Part shown: one piece after another, positions 36,081-46,234 of the stretch | How the letters are laid out: each line of letters begins with the position of its first letter | Position numbering within the stretch: position 1 is the stretch's first letter | Assembly: GCA_016718825.1 (NCBI GenBank) | Contig: JADKCL010000013.1 | Coordinates: 62,001-126,000, forward strand | DNA from: Bacteroidota bacterium | Lineage (GTDB): Bacteria; Bacteroidota; Bacteroidia; J057; JADKCL01 | Reading direction: 5' to 3' | Length of the DNA stretch: 64,000 bases | The notes under the pieces: generated by a model | Told to the model about the DNA's origin: nothing | The model's database searches: none | The model's input: the letters and a program-made list of their open reading frames with translations, nothing else | Made by a program: the position numbers and the translations under genes

Positions 36081-38667
36081 ATGGCGGTAACCGACATGTA
36101 TTGGAATGGTGGCTCAGTTGTCGATGAGCACCTGCTTTGGGGGCAATCCTCACCGACAACGCTTTTGTCGCGAATTGCTGTGACAGATAGTGTAACTGGA
36201 GCTGAATGGCTATCGGCGTATCTTGCAGGGGCGGGCGTTGGTACAGGTGCGTCCGTCGTTTTTAAACCGTCTTTTGATGCAGCCTTGGCTGCAGGAACAT
36301 ACACTGGATTCGGTATTTCTGTGAATCAATCAAATGGTGGTGTTTCGACAACTGCCAAGCCCGGCGGTCACGTTCCCAATAATTTTTCCATACAGATCGT
36401 TTTGACCGAAGGCGCGAATACATTCAAATTGTATTTCCGTTTTCATCTGCATTCACATGTCACACATGCATGGTTGTCGCCTTCTCCATTTAAGGTGCCA
36501 ATCGGTTGCAGGGAAATTAAAATGGCTGTTTTTGCTGAATTTGATGATTTGACAATCGCGGATATATCTGACTCATCCAACATTGTTTGGGCAGGATCCA
36601 CACCAGGCAAAATCGGCGGAGCAGATGGTTATTTTACACTTGCTGCCGGAGATGCAGGGACCACTTTGACCGTGACTGCAACCTTGCCTCCTACATTTCA
36701 TGGCGTAGGTGCGTCCACCAAAACTGCGACAGGTACTGCGCACCCTTATGTGCTTCCGAGCAAAGCCAAGTTGGTTGCCGGGAGTGCTGGATATGCCCGG
36801 CGCAATCAAGTTCCCAATTTTTTGTTTCTGGCGGATGGTTTTCTGGCAGAAGATGAGGGCAAATTTGACAGCATCATTGACACATTTGTGACGAGTCTGC
36901 GACAGGAGATGAAGCTTCGGCCCTTCAACCTTCTTGCCAGCCACATGAACTTTTGGAAAGTTTTTGTTCCGTCTTCAAGCCGAGGACTTTCGGTTCGATA
37001 TGAAGTTAAGAAAGCCACTGGAGCGATGGTGGTTGGTGCTGGCGGATGGATTTGACTTGGTGAATGACAGCCCTGCCGTGGTTGGTGACCTTGTCGGCGG
37101 GGCTTGGGTTATGATCAGTTCTTGTTTCATTTTTGGGTTGCCGATCCCATCGCAGGCAATGATGAGCGACGCAGATATTATTACTTTTTTGAAGGCGATT
37201 TCTCCAATCCCGGATTCCTTGTTTCCTTCTATTCCTAGCACTTTTATTCCGTTTTGGAAGAGTTATGGTGATCGGATTTCGCCAAGTCTCAAAGACAATT
37301 TTTTGGGATTTGCGCACGGTCGTCCACTGCACATCAAAGCCAATGGGGATGCCGATGTATTTGACATGTCGCCAGGAAGAATGGCGCGCGATAAAGGGCT
37401 CAATGACTTCTTGCTTACATTGCAATATGAAGATCCAAATCTAGCGCTCAATCCGTTGGGTGCGATTTGGGACTTTACGGAAGGTCCCGGCGGCGTACGC
37501 CTTGGAAAGGACTATGACAACGTCGTGGTTTTGCTTTGCTCGGACGGTGGTAGAGCGGTCAATTCGCTCGGAAACTTGGTCTCCAGGGTGACGGAACATA
37601 GCCTTCAGCAGTTGACTTTAGATCCCGACACCGTTGCTACCACGGGATTTGCAGGAGGTAGGGCAATGAAGTGGCGGGATTTGCCAGCGGATGTGATTCC
37701 GCGAGAGCTGGCGTTCATGTCGGGCAAAACCACGTTGCTTCACGAAATTTGTCATTCATTGGGTCTGGATGATGAATATGGCGAGTCCGGCCAAACTGCT
37801 GGGTCGCCATATTTGAATACCAACGACACTGTTGTACCGATGAGTGAGCAGGAACGTCACTTTTCGAATGTACAACTGCGCTCTGATCTGCTAACAGCGG
37901 GTGTGCTGGACGCTGAAAGGATCAAGTGGCGTTGGCATCGAATCGAAAAGTCAGGAATTGTAAACGGCGCGATTGCACAGGTGGGAGCCCAGTATTTCAT
38001 CGTCTTGGGTGCTGGCGAAGGAGCCCAATTCTCTCCCGGAGACAAGGTGTTTTTGCGGCGCAGGGTATTGGGAGAATCTTTGTTCGACGATGTGGACCCG
38101 ATGAGAATGGCGCTTCCAAGATTTCCTACCGTTACCCGAAGTCCAGTATTGGTCGTCGAAATCAAGAACGACAACGGTGTTGCAGTCCGTGTTGAGAACA
38201 CCGTGCTTTTGAACGGGCGTGACCTGACAGTCGATTTTCCTTCGGGGTCGGTTTTGTATAAGCCATTACCGATTCGGTCCGTTGATCCGAACGCGGTTGG
38301 CGCTCCCTTCCTTGAATTGATCGCTCCCAATGTCATGAGTTTGATGAAAACCACGAAATTGCCGCTTCACGAGGTCGGTGCTGCGGCCTTTGACGATGCT
38401 GCCGACCAAAATCCCGACTTGGGAAGCATAAGTCTGCCATTTTGCAACAAAAAGGCAAAGAATGTAGTCGGATTGTATGCTGGCGGAAGACTCTATCACC
38501 ATGGAATCTACCACCCTGCAGGTCACTGCATGATGCGTGACAACCATCAAATCGCGGAGCTTTGTTCTGTCTGTCAGTACATTATTACGGATTTTATCAA
38601 CCCTTCGCTACATCCTCAGGTAGATGCTTATATCGAGGAATACTACCCGATGAAGCCAACCACCTAA
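36081..38667 (+). CDS. M64 (IgA-type) metallopeptidase of the DUF6603 cassette, one frameshift
   Basis: Probable zinc peptidase of about 860 aa, first gene of the large-protein cassette. The N-terminal 240 residues are beta-rich and not recognised. The M64-like catalytic part starts near NFLFLADGFLAEDEGKFDSI. The zinc site is HEICHSLGLDDEY (bases 37741-37779), matching the HExxH...DEY pattern of M64. The C-terminus has HPAGHCMMRDNHQIAELCSV, then CQYII, a Cys-containing end resembling M64 proteins. The frame changes near 37000-37050: the first part (36081-37055) and the second (from about 37030) join as one protein with a single indel. No signal peptide is seen at ATG 36081, although M64 enzymes are usually secreted. 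Substrate unknown; it may process a cassette product. Confidence 0.78.
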
Positions 38668-38721
38668 TCCTTCCCGAGTTCCTTAAGTCTCCGTTATCGT
38701 CATTTACTGCAGAAATCACCC

Positions 38722-39411
38722 ATGCCCCAAGGAACATTTGAAATCGTTGCAAGAGAGCTGATCGAAGCCCTTAAGCCGCTCGAGAAATATACCTCGAGTC
38801 CCGAGGAATTCTCGGCATTTATCTATCGTTTGGGTTGGGGCGTGACAAATGTCCCGCCTGAATACCTTGATTTGGCTGCTGCCGTGGTGCAGCTTGCGGG
38901 AGACGTAGAAGACCTTGTCGATGATCCCCAAATCGGAGAGGTGATGACGCTTATTGGCCACGTAAAGGATGTCTATGTTCAGATTCAGGACCTGAGTCAG
39001 GCGCCTACAGGCGTTCCTGCCCCAGAAATCGGAGACTTTCTTGCCGAAATTACCGAACGGCTTTTTGAAATGCTTTTGGTCGATTACCTCGCCAACCGTG
39101 CATCCAAGGCATTCAATATCTTGCAGCTGTTCAATGTCATCAAGCAGGAGCATATTCCCGCCGATGGCAATCGTCCGTCGTTCATGCGAACCATAATCGA
39201 TTGGGCAGAAATTCCCAAGATTTTTGCCGAACCCGACAAGCTACCAGAAAAAGTCTTTGGATGGGGGACGGGGGAACTCAAGCTCGACAAATTTGTAAGC
39301 CTCCTCGCCGAGCTCGCCCATGCCATTCATGCGCCGGTTTCAATCCGGGAAGTCGCGGAAAACATAGCTGAAGGGTTCAAATTGGAGATTCGAGGCCAAG
39401 ATACGTGCTGA
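38722..39411 (+). CDS. hypothetical helical protein of the DUF6603 cassette
   Basis: Protein of 229 aa, not recognised. It is predicted to be almost entirely helical with alternating hydrophobic residues (LDLAAAVVQLAGDVEDLVDD; FLAEITERLFEMLLVDYLAN), no signal peptide and no transmembrane helix. It starts 54 bases after the M64 gene, and its last seven bases overlap the start of the DUF6603 gene, so the two are translationally coupled. It may be a partner or assembly factor of the DUF6603 protein; that is inferred only from position. Confidence 0.75.
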   Translation: MPQGTFEIVARELIEALKPLEKYTSSPEEFSAFIYRLGWGVTNVPPEYLDLAAAVVQLAGDVEDLVDDPQIGEVMTLIGHVKDVYVQIQDLSQAPTGVPAPEIGDFLAEITERLFEMLLVDYLANRASKAFNILQLFNVIKQEHIPADGNRPSFMRTIIDWAEIPKIFAEPDKLPEKVFGWGTGELKLDKFVSLLAELAHAIHAPVSIREVAENIAEGFKLEIRGQDTC

Positions 39412-42131
39412 GAATTCCTATTTTCTCGCTGAATATCGCTGGTACCATGCAGGATATCGGCGTGGAAATCCTGGAATTGCCAGCCGCGCCGGGGAAATTG
39501 CCTGGATTTATCATTCAGCCGATTTTGCCTTCGGAAATCGGGGCCGAATTGCGACTTCGTGAAGATATCAAGCTCCTCATTCGCGCATCCAGCAACATCA
39601 ACCGTTTGTTTGGCATTACGGTCAGACCCGGAGAAATTGATGTAAAGTATCCGATGTCAGGTGCAGATACCTTGCCTGAAGTCGGGTTTGGAATCGGCTT
39701 TTCATTTACACCCAGCACACCCGCCATCATCTTCGGCTCACCCAACAGCGTCAGGCTCCAACTCAAGGGTGCCACGGTCAGCCTCGATCTGAGATTCACC
39801 GTCGGCGAACCAGAAATCATCCTCAAAGCCGCCCTCGATGAACTCGCGCTCGTCATCGCAGCAAGCGATGGCTTCCTCGCGACCTTACTCGGTAGCGGCG
39901 AAAAGAAGCTCGATTTCTCCCTCGGCATCGAATGGAGCAACAAAAACGGCATCAAATTCACGGGCGGCGGCGGTTTTGAGATTGCAACCCATCCACACTT
40001 GCAACTCGGTCCCGTCACCATCGAGGATCTGCTCATCCGTTTGCTCGGAAAAGTCTCTCCCGTGCCAGGCATCAGTTTGGAGGTCGGCGCGAATATCAAA
40101 GGCGAACTCGGGCCGCTCAAGGCCACCGTCCAAAACATCGGCATTACCCTCACCGCCAGCTTTCAAGGAGGAAATGCTGGGCCATTTGGGTTAAATGTCG
40201 GGTTCAAGCCACCTTCAGGCGTGGGCCTCGCAATCGACGCCGGCGGATTCAAAGGCGGCGGCTTCCTGAGCCTCGACTACGAAAAAGGCGAATACATCGG
40301 CGCGCTGGAGCTGGAATTTAAGGAGCTCTTTTCCCTCAAAGCAGTCGGCATCATCAATACCAAGATGCCCGACGGTAGCAGCGGATTCTCCCTGTTGATT
40401 TTGATCACGGCTGAATTTACGCCTATTCAACTGGGCTTTGGCTTCACTTTGAATGGCGTCGGCGGGCTTTTGGGTCTCAACCGTACGGTCAATGTGGATG
40501 TCTTGCGGGCAGGGGTGAAGACCAATGCGATCAAGCACATCCTTTTTCCGGAAAATGTCGTTGCCAATATCAATCAGATCATCAGCGATCTCAAAGCGAT
40601 CTTCCCGCCCCAAGAGGGGCGCTTTCTGATTGGACCCATGGCCGAAATCGGCTGGGCTTCCTTTATCAAGGTCCAATTGGGCATTATTTTGGAGATTCCA
40701 GTGCCACGCTTCATTATTTTGGGCGTGATCAAGGCATTTTTGCCAACGGAGGACGAAGCGCTGCTGAAAATTCAGGTGAATTTCCTCGGTGTGCTGGACT
40801 TCGAAAACAAGTATATTTCGTTTGATGCCAGTCTGTATGACTCGCGCCTGCTCGTGTTTACGCTCACAGGAGATATGGCATTCCGACTTTCATGGGGCGA
40901 CAATTCGGTCTTCATCTTGAGCGTCGGCGGATTCCACCCGGCATTTCAGGAGGCGCCTGCCGATTTGCGCAACATGACCCGCTTGGGAATCAGCCTACTC
41001 AGTGGCGAAAATCCCCGCATTACGATTCAGTGCTATTTTGCTGTGACGAGCAATACCGTGCAATTTGGTGCCCGCGCCGAATTGTATGCCGAGGCCTGCG
41101 GATTTAACGTCTATGGCTACCTAGGATTTGACGCACTGTTTCAATTCAGTCCATTCTACTTTATCATCACGTTTGATGCCGGATTTGCCTTGCGCAAAGG
41201 CTCCTCCGTCATTTGCGGAATCGCCGTACGCGGTTCGCTCTCAGGGCCTACACCTTGGGATGTCAAAGGCGATGCAAGCATTACCATCCTGTTTTTTGAG
41301 ATTTCAATCGGCTTTCACGTCACATGGGGCGATCCTCCCGGCTCTGCTGACAAGCCCAAAGAAGACCTGATCGAGCGTCTCAAGGCCGAAATCGCAGAAA
41401 ACAGTAACTGGAAAGCCGAATTGCCTGCCAACAGTTCGATGCATGTCACACTCAAGAAGATCACGTTGACCGAAGACAAGGCTGATCGTTTGATTGTGCA
41501 TCCCTTTGGCGAGCTGAGTTTTAGTGAACGGTTGGTGCCACTCGGCATCAAAATCGACAAATTCGGTTCCAAGGTGCCCAAAGATGTCGACAAGTTTACC
41601 ATCAAACCTTCGGGTAGTGATGTGAATGCCGTCACGCTCAAAGAGCAATTTGCGCCCGAGCAATTTTTCTCCATCAGCGACTCGGAAAAGCTCTCTCGTC
41701 CGTCGTTTGAGTCCATGGAAAGTGGGTTCAAGATCAAAGGGAATTCAGCGGTTGTCATGCCGATTGGTGTGACCAAAAGCGTGGATTATGAAATCAGCTA
41801 TTTGCGCAAAAAGAAGTTTTCCATCGTATTCGCCGGGATTTACAAATTGGCAAAAGGACTTTTCCAACGATCAATGCGCGCGTCAGCCGTTTTTCAATCC
41901 AGCATGAGTAAGCAGCGCAACAAGGTGAGTGCCATCAATGCGGAGCCGGTCAAGGTGGTGCAGCCAGAATATGCCATCGCCAACATGTCTGATTTGAAAT
42001 TGCATGGAGTTGATTTGCAAGTAGGTAGCTATGCCGAAGCGAATGCAAAACTCCAAGAACTCGTGGCCCAAGATCCGGCCTTGAAGAAGAAAATTCAAAT
42101 TGTAGGGACCCACGAACTCAACAGAAACTGA
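39405..42131 (+). CDS. DUF6603 family protein
   Basis: Very large beta-rich protein of 908 aa with no signal peptide, function unknown. Conserved central stretch as I recall it from the family: GVGGLLGLNRTVNVDVLRAG, followed by ILFPENVVANINQIISDLKA and FPPQEGRFLIGPMAEIGWAS. The region from about residue 50 to 640 is built of alternating amphipathic strands rich in Gly, Leu and Phe (GISLEVGANIKGELGPLKAT; GGFKGGGFLSLDYEKGEYIG), suggesting a long beta-sheet structure with a hydrophobic face. The last 260 residues are more polar and less regular. A GTG at 39405 is the start that keeps the 7-base overlap with the upstream gene; ATG 39447 is an alternative. The next gene begins 4 bases after the stop. 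Confidence 0.8.
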   Translation: MLRIPIFSLNIAGTMQDIGVEILELPAAPGKLPGFIIQPILPSEIGAELRLREDIKLLIRASSNINRLFGITVRPGEIDVKYPMSGADTLPEVGFGIGFSFTPSTPAIIFGSPNSVRLQLKGATVSLDLRFTVGEPEIILKAALDELALVIAASDGFLATLLGSGEKKLDFSLGIEWSNKNGIKFTGGGGFEIATHPHLQLGPVTIEDLLIRLLGKVSPVPGISLEVGANIKGELGPLKATVQNIGITLTASFQGGNAGPFGLNVGFKPPSGVGLAIDAGGFKGGGFLSLDYEKGEYIGALELEFKELFSLKAVGIINTKMPDGSSGFSLLILITAEFTPIQLGFGFTLNGVGGLLGLNRTVNVDVLRAGVKTNAIKHILFPENVVANINQIISDLKAIFPPQEGRFLIGPMAEIGWASFIKVQLGIILEIPVPRFIILGVIKAFLPTEDEALLKIQVNFLGVLDFENKYISFDASLYDSRLLVFTLTGDMAFRLSWGDNSVFILSVGGFHPAFQEAPADLRNMTRLGISLLSGENPRITIQCYFAVTSNTVQFGARAELYAEACGFNVYGYLGFDALFQFSPFYFIITFDAGFALRKGSSVICGIAVRGSLSGPTPWDVKGDASITILFFEISIGFHVTWGDPPGSADKPKEDLIERLKAEIAENSNWKAELPANSSMHVTLKKITLTEDKADRLIVHPFGELSFSERLVPLGIKIDKFGSKVPKDVDKFTIKPSGSDVNAVTLKEQFAPEQFFSISDSEKLSRPSFESMESGFKIKGNSAVVMPIGVTKSVDYEISYLRKKKFSIVFAGIYKLAKGLFQRSMRASAVFQSSMSKQRNKVSAINAEPVKVVQPEYAIANMSDLKLHGVDLQVGSYAEANAKLQELVAQDPALKKKIQIVGTHELNRN

Positions 42132-42135
42132 AACT

Positions 42136-45100
42136 ATGAGCATCGAAATCGCAAGGTATCAATTCCATCCATGGTCCCGCAAAGGCATTTCTGCGGGCAT
42201 TTCGGAGGTCGATGATTTGGGCGCGGGCATTACATTGAACAAAGAACGGGCCGAGGTGCCGGTGCCCTTGATTCTCAATGAAATCGCTCTCAACAAAAAT
42301 TTCGCGTTGATCGGTCCCGGCGACGTCGTCGGCGTGAAGCGCGACATGATCATTCGGCACGAGCCGCTCAATTGGATTACGGATTTTGAGGCCAACTACT
42401 TGGCATTCATCGAGTTTTATGACGAAGATTTTGTCTGGCGCTATACGCCGGCCTCGCCCTCAGGTGACAAATTGCGCCCATGGTTGCAGCTCTTGGTGTT
42501 GAAGGAAGACGAATTTGAACGAACAGACCGGAAGATTCCGTTGCCCGTCATCCAAAACATCAACAAAGATGCCTTTCCGCCCGCTTCCGAAACATGGATG
42601 TGGGCCCACGTTCATAGCAACGCTGACATTCCTGACAGCGAACTCAACGACTATGAAAAGTTCCTGCTTTCCTTGAACAAGGTTGTGAACGATGATCCCG
42701 ATCAGGTGTATTGCAGGTTGATGAGCCCGAGAAAGTTGGAGGCCAATACCGCCTACTGTGCTTTTTTGGTGCCTGCATTCGAGACAGGACGTTTGGCAGG
42801 GTTGGAACAGCCGACCGAAAACACCGTTGCACAATTGCCCTCTTGGGATTTAAATGGTGCACGTGGAGAAATGCCCGTTTACTTCGAATGGTTTTTCCGG
42901 ACGGGGCAAAACATGGATTTCGAAGCCTTGGTCAAAGCACTGGAGCCCATTGCCTTGGATCCACGTGTGGGTATTCGCGACATGGACTGCTCGCGCCCCG
43001 GTTTTGTGCAACGCGACAATGCGCTCGCTGAGATACCGGGAACCGATCCGCAGATCATCGGTCTTGAAGGAGCGCTCAAATCGCCTTCGACGGTCAGCAC
43101 CGTGTTTCCGAAGCCGGGGGGTGACAATGGTTTCCAAACCGAACTCCAAAAGATCATCAACTTGCAATTTGAGGTCATTGGGGAGGATACTTCGGGGGAT
43201 CCAATTATCTCCGTGCCACTCTATGGCGCCAATCATGCCAAACGCAAAAAAGAGAATGTCGTCAAGCTCGACGTGACCTCTGATTGGTGGATTCAGGATC
43301 TCAACCGTGATCCCCGCACGCGGGTTCCGGCTGGCTTTGGCACCCTCGTCGTGCAGAAAAATCAAGAAAATTATATGCGCAAGGCTTGGGAAGACGTCGA
43401 TGCCGTCATCGAAGCCAACAAACAGCTCAAACTCGCGCAGTTCCACATGAATATTGCGCAAAAACATGCGCTGAAGAGTTTCCAGCCGTTGGCTCAAAAT
43501 GTCTTGCTTGGGATCAGCAAACCACTGATGCCCAAGGTGATGGGGAGTCCGACTACCTTGCATTATCAGTTGGAGGAAAGTTCCTTGCCGGCTGCAATGT
43601 ATTCATCCGCATTCCGGAGTATGATGCGCCCCAAAGGTCGGTTGGCGCAACGCCTCGGTGGTAGCAAGGCAATAGATTATCCAAAACTTGTTGATGCCGT
43701 CAACTCGGGCCGGATTAGTGCCGGAAGTCCTAAAGTTGCGCCCGCTGGCATCCCGACCATCGACCAATTCGCTACGCAAATTGCACCCAAGGCCATTCCA
43801 AAATGGTTGGCGTGGTTCATGAAAAATGCGCTTTGGTTCCTCTTGGGATTATTGGTTTTGCTGATCATTCTAGCCCTGATATTCAAGTTATACCCCGTTT
43901 TTGCAGGAATCGCGATTTTTGTCCTATTCGGCTTTTTATTGGTCGCTAAACGGAACAAGGATCGAAAGTCGGCCACGACGGCATCGGAGACCCTCGCCGA
44001 TCCCGAAAAGGCATTGGAAAGTTTTGCCTCCATTCCGCAGCAGCCGAAATTCACTTTGGTGTTGAGCGATGAGGCAAGTACACCTCCCGCAACAGCAACA
44101 ACTGCTGGCAAAGACAGCGTTGAAGGCGCAAATTACCGTCTTGCCCTAGGGGATTTCTTGAAACGTGTGGCGCCAAAACAGCCCGAAATCAAGCGCGTTC
44201 CTTTCAACGTGCTCAATGCTTATCAGAAGATGACCAATGCGATCAATCCGCAGGTGTCATTTCCGCTGTATTTGAAGTCCTTCCTCTTTTTTCCCGCATA
44301 TTTGGACATTTTTAAGCCTGACAAGTTGTATCCGGCGATGCAGTATCCTGATTTTGAGGAGCCGATGTACAAGAAGTTGTTGGACATTTCAGAGGAATTT
44401 TTGCTGCCGAATCTCAAATTGATTCCCAACAATTGCATTTCGCTGCTCAAGACCAATCAGAAATTCATCGAATCCTATATGGTCGGCCTCAACCACGAAA
44501 TGGGCCGCGAATTGCTTTGGCGTGAATATCCGACGGATCAACGCGGAAGTTATTTTCGACAATTTTGGGATGTCAGCGGCTTGATCAAAACCCCTGAGCC
44601 TGGCAAAACCGCGGCTCAAATCGCCGAGGAAAGCAAAGACATTCGGCCCATTCACCTTTGGGACTGGAATGAGAAAATGACCAAGTACTTTGACACCAAG
44701 CTCGGTCGCCACAACAACCGCGATGCCGAAGGCGACGCCGAACAGACGGTTTTGGTAATTCGTGGGGACCTGCTTCGCAGATATCCGCGCACGGTCATTT
44801 TCGCTCAAAAAGCACTTGCAGGCACGGGTGAGGGCCACCGAGAAATTGACTTGGATTTGACTGCTGATGAATTTGAGACGATGGTGAAATTTCCACTCTA
44901 CAGGGCAGAAATCAATCCTGACATCAAGCTGTTTGGGTTTGATTTGACGATTGAGCAGTGCAAAGGCACTGCACCAAGTCCTGGTTTCAGCGATACATTC
45001 GGATGGTTTTTTGTCATTCAGGAAGTGCCGGGAGAGCCAAGATTTGGCATGGACATCACGTTTGACCAAGGCAGTGATGGCTTGAGTTGGGACGATTTGG

Positions 45101-45363
45101 CATGGACGCAATTGCCCGAAACCACACGGTTTATTACGAAAACGGCAGTGCCTTCGATCGGATTGCCAGCTCCTGAAAAGGCCAAGTGGGCATCGGACAG
45201 CGCCAACATGGCCTCCATTCTGCTTCAAAAGCCTGTCATGGTTGCGGTGCACGCCAAGGAGATGTTGGAGAATCTGAATGACACCCGCATGCCCTTCGGC
45301 GGCCTGTTGTCTCCCATTGTTATAGGTGGCGGTATTCCTATCACCCCTCCTGGCAATAACTAA
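42136..45363 (+). CDS. very large cassette protein with two central membrane helices
   Basis: Protein of 1075 aa, family not recognised. The N-terminal half (to about 550) is soluble and mixed alpha/beta, with WLQLLVLKEDEFE and NTAYCAFLVPAFETGRLAGL as likely conserved blocks. At residues about 563-608 are two adjacent hydrophobic helices (ALWFLLGLLVLLIILALIF and PVFAGIAIFVLFGFLLVA). The C-terminal half contains EFLLPNLKLIPNNCISLLKT, NQKFIESYMVGLNHEMGREL, WREYPTDQRGSYFRQFWD and a region near the end with PGFSDTFGWFFVIQEVPGEP. No signal peptide. It starts 4 bases after the DUF6603 gene, so co-translation is likely. It could tether the complex to the cytoplasmic membrane. Confidence 0.75.
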   Translation: MSIEIARYQFHPWSRKGISAGISEVDDLGAGITLNKERAEVPVPLILNEIALNKNFALIGPGDVVGVKRDMIIRHEPLNWITDFEANYLAFIEFYDEDFVWRYTPASPSGDKLRPWLQLLVLKEDEFERTDRKIPLPVIQNINKDAFPPASETWMWAHVHSNADIPDSELNDYEKFLLSLNKVVNDDPDQVYCRLMSPRKLEANTAYCAFLVPAFETGRLAGLEQPTENTVAQLPSWDLNGARGEMPVYFEWFFRTGQNMDFEALVKALEPIALDPRVGIRDMDCSRPGFVQRDNALAEIPGTDPQIIGLEGALKSPSTVSTVFPKPGGDNGFQTELQKIINLQFEVIGEDTSGDPIISVPLYGANHAKRKKENVVKLDVTSDWWIQDLNRDPRTRVPAGFGTLVVQKNQENYMRKAWEDVDAVIEANKQLKLAQFHMNIAQKHALKSFQPLAQNVLLGISKPLMPKVMGSPTTLHYQLEESSLPAAMYSSAFRSMMRPKGRLAQRLGGSKAIDYPKLVDAVNSGRISAGSPKVAPAGIPTIDQFATQIAPKAIPKWLAWFMKNALWFLLGLLVLLIILALIFKLYPVFAGIAIFVLFGFLLVAKRNKDRKSATTASETLADPEKALESFASIPQQPKFTLVLSDEASTPPATATTAGKDSVEGANYRLALGDFLKRVAPKQPEIKRVPFNVLNAYQKMTNAINPQVSFPLYLKSFLFFPAYLDIFKPDKLYPAMQYPDFEEPMYKKLLDISEEFLLPNLKLIPNNCISLLKTNQKFIESYMVGLNHEMGRELLWREYPTDQRGSYFRQFWDVSGLIKTPEPGKTAAQIAEESKDIRPIHLWDWNEKMTKYFDTKLGRHNNRDAEGDAEQTVLVIRGDLLRRYPRTVIFAQKALAGTGEGHREIDLDLTADEFETMVKFPLYRAEINPDIKLFGFDLTIEQCKGTAPSPGFSDTFGWFFVIQEVPGEPRFGMDITFDQGSDGLSWDDLAWTQLPETTRFITKTAVPSIGLPAPEKAKWASDSANMASILLQKPVMVAVHAKEMLENLNDTRMPFGGLLSPIVIGGGIPITPPGNN

Positions 45364-45382
45364 TTTTTAGCTTTTTCAGCAA

Positions 45383-45402
45383 TGGCGAAACCAGATTCGC
45401 CA
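45383..45402. other. small intercistronic hairpin in the cassette
   Basis: TGGCGAA and TTCGCCA form a perfect 7-bp stem with a 6-base loop in the 79-base gap between two cassette genes. There is no T-run, so it is more likely an mRNA feature than a terminator. Confidence 0.4.
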
Positions 45403-45442
45403 TAGGAAACTAGAATCAAAATCACTCAGCATCACCAAGATT

Positions 45443-46234
45443 ATGGTTGACAGAGTACAGAAAATCAATTCGATACAAGAGCTGCGCAATGCGCGAAGTC
45501 TGGCTGATCAAGCTGCCTACGATGCAGGCTTGCGACTTTTGGCAGCGCAGTCACAGCGACGCAAAACCATCATTGGCGAATCCGGCGCCGCAGCAGACCA
45601 AGCCGCCTTGGTTGAAATCAAGGCCAAGATTGCGCATTTGGAGCAAGTTTTGTTGGAATTGGGGCAGCAGATTGCGGCCCTCAATGCCGTAACAACAAAG
45701 CTGACGGAAGAGCAGAATCTGCGGACATTCCTGCAAAAGCGACTTCAGACCCTGCTGGATCTCATCGTGAGTTTGCAGACCTTGATCGCCACAGAAAAGG
45801 CCCGCACCATTCCCAACAAGGAAACGCTCGACGGGCTCAACAATCAATTGGGTGAGGCGCAGTTGCTGCTTGTAGAATTGCAAGGCTCCCTCGCCACGAT
45901 CAATCAAAAAATCGATCAGTTGCAGGCCGCGCATGCACAGGCAATTGCCTCCAAGCAAGGATTGGAGGCGCAGGCACAGGCCACACGCAATGAAGTCGCC
46001 CAATTGGAGCAGGCTTTGCACGGAAGTCAGCAAGTCGCAAGTCAAGGTCCCAACGTTTCTGAGCAGGAAATCAAGGTTTTGCAGTCCCGCTACGATCGCC
46101 TCAAAGGCATGCGCGGCAATACCGCCGAGCAACTGCATATCGCCATTCAGGACCTTTATCTCGACCAATACCAAATACCGCACGACTACCTTTGCGGATT
46201 TGCATCCACGTCCACTGGTAGAGGATCTGTCTGA
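45443..46234 (+). CDS. coiled-coil protein, probably the N-terminus of the next cassette gene
   Basis: Open frame of 263 aa made of long coiled-coil helices rich in Gln, Leu and Ala (KIAHLEQVLLELGQQIAALN; LATINQKIDQLQAAHAQAIA). Near its end it reads AIQDLYLDQYQIPHDYL, then runs out of frame. Removing one T from the CTTT at about 46189-46193 would continue it as DYLADLHPRPLVEDLSDN in the next frame, which is how the following protein begins. I therefore think it is the N-terminal domain of a single protein of about 1,850 aa (45443-50993). The alternative is two separate coupled proteins. Confidence 0.7.
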   Translation: MVDRVQKINSIQELRNARSLADQAAYDAGLRLLAAQSQRRKTIIGESGAAADQAALVEIKAKIAHLEQVLLELGQQIAALNAVTTKLTEEQNLRTFLQKRLQTLLDLIVSLQTLIATEKARTIPNKETLDGLNNQLGEAQLLLVELQGSLATINQKIDQLQAAHAQAIASKQGLEAQAQATRNEVAQLEQALHGSQQVASQGPNVSEQEIKVLQSRYDRLKGMRGNTAEQLHIAIQDLYLDQYQIPHDYLCGFASTSTGRGSV

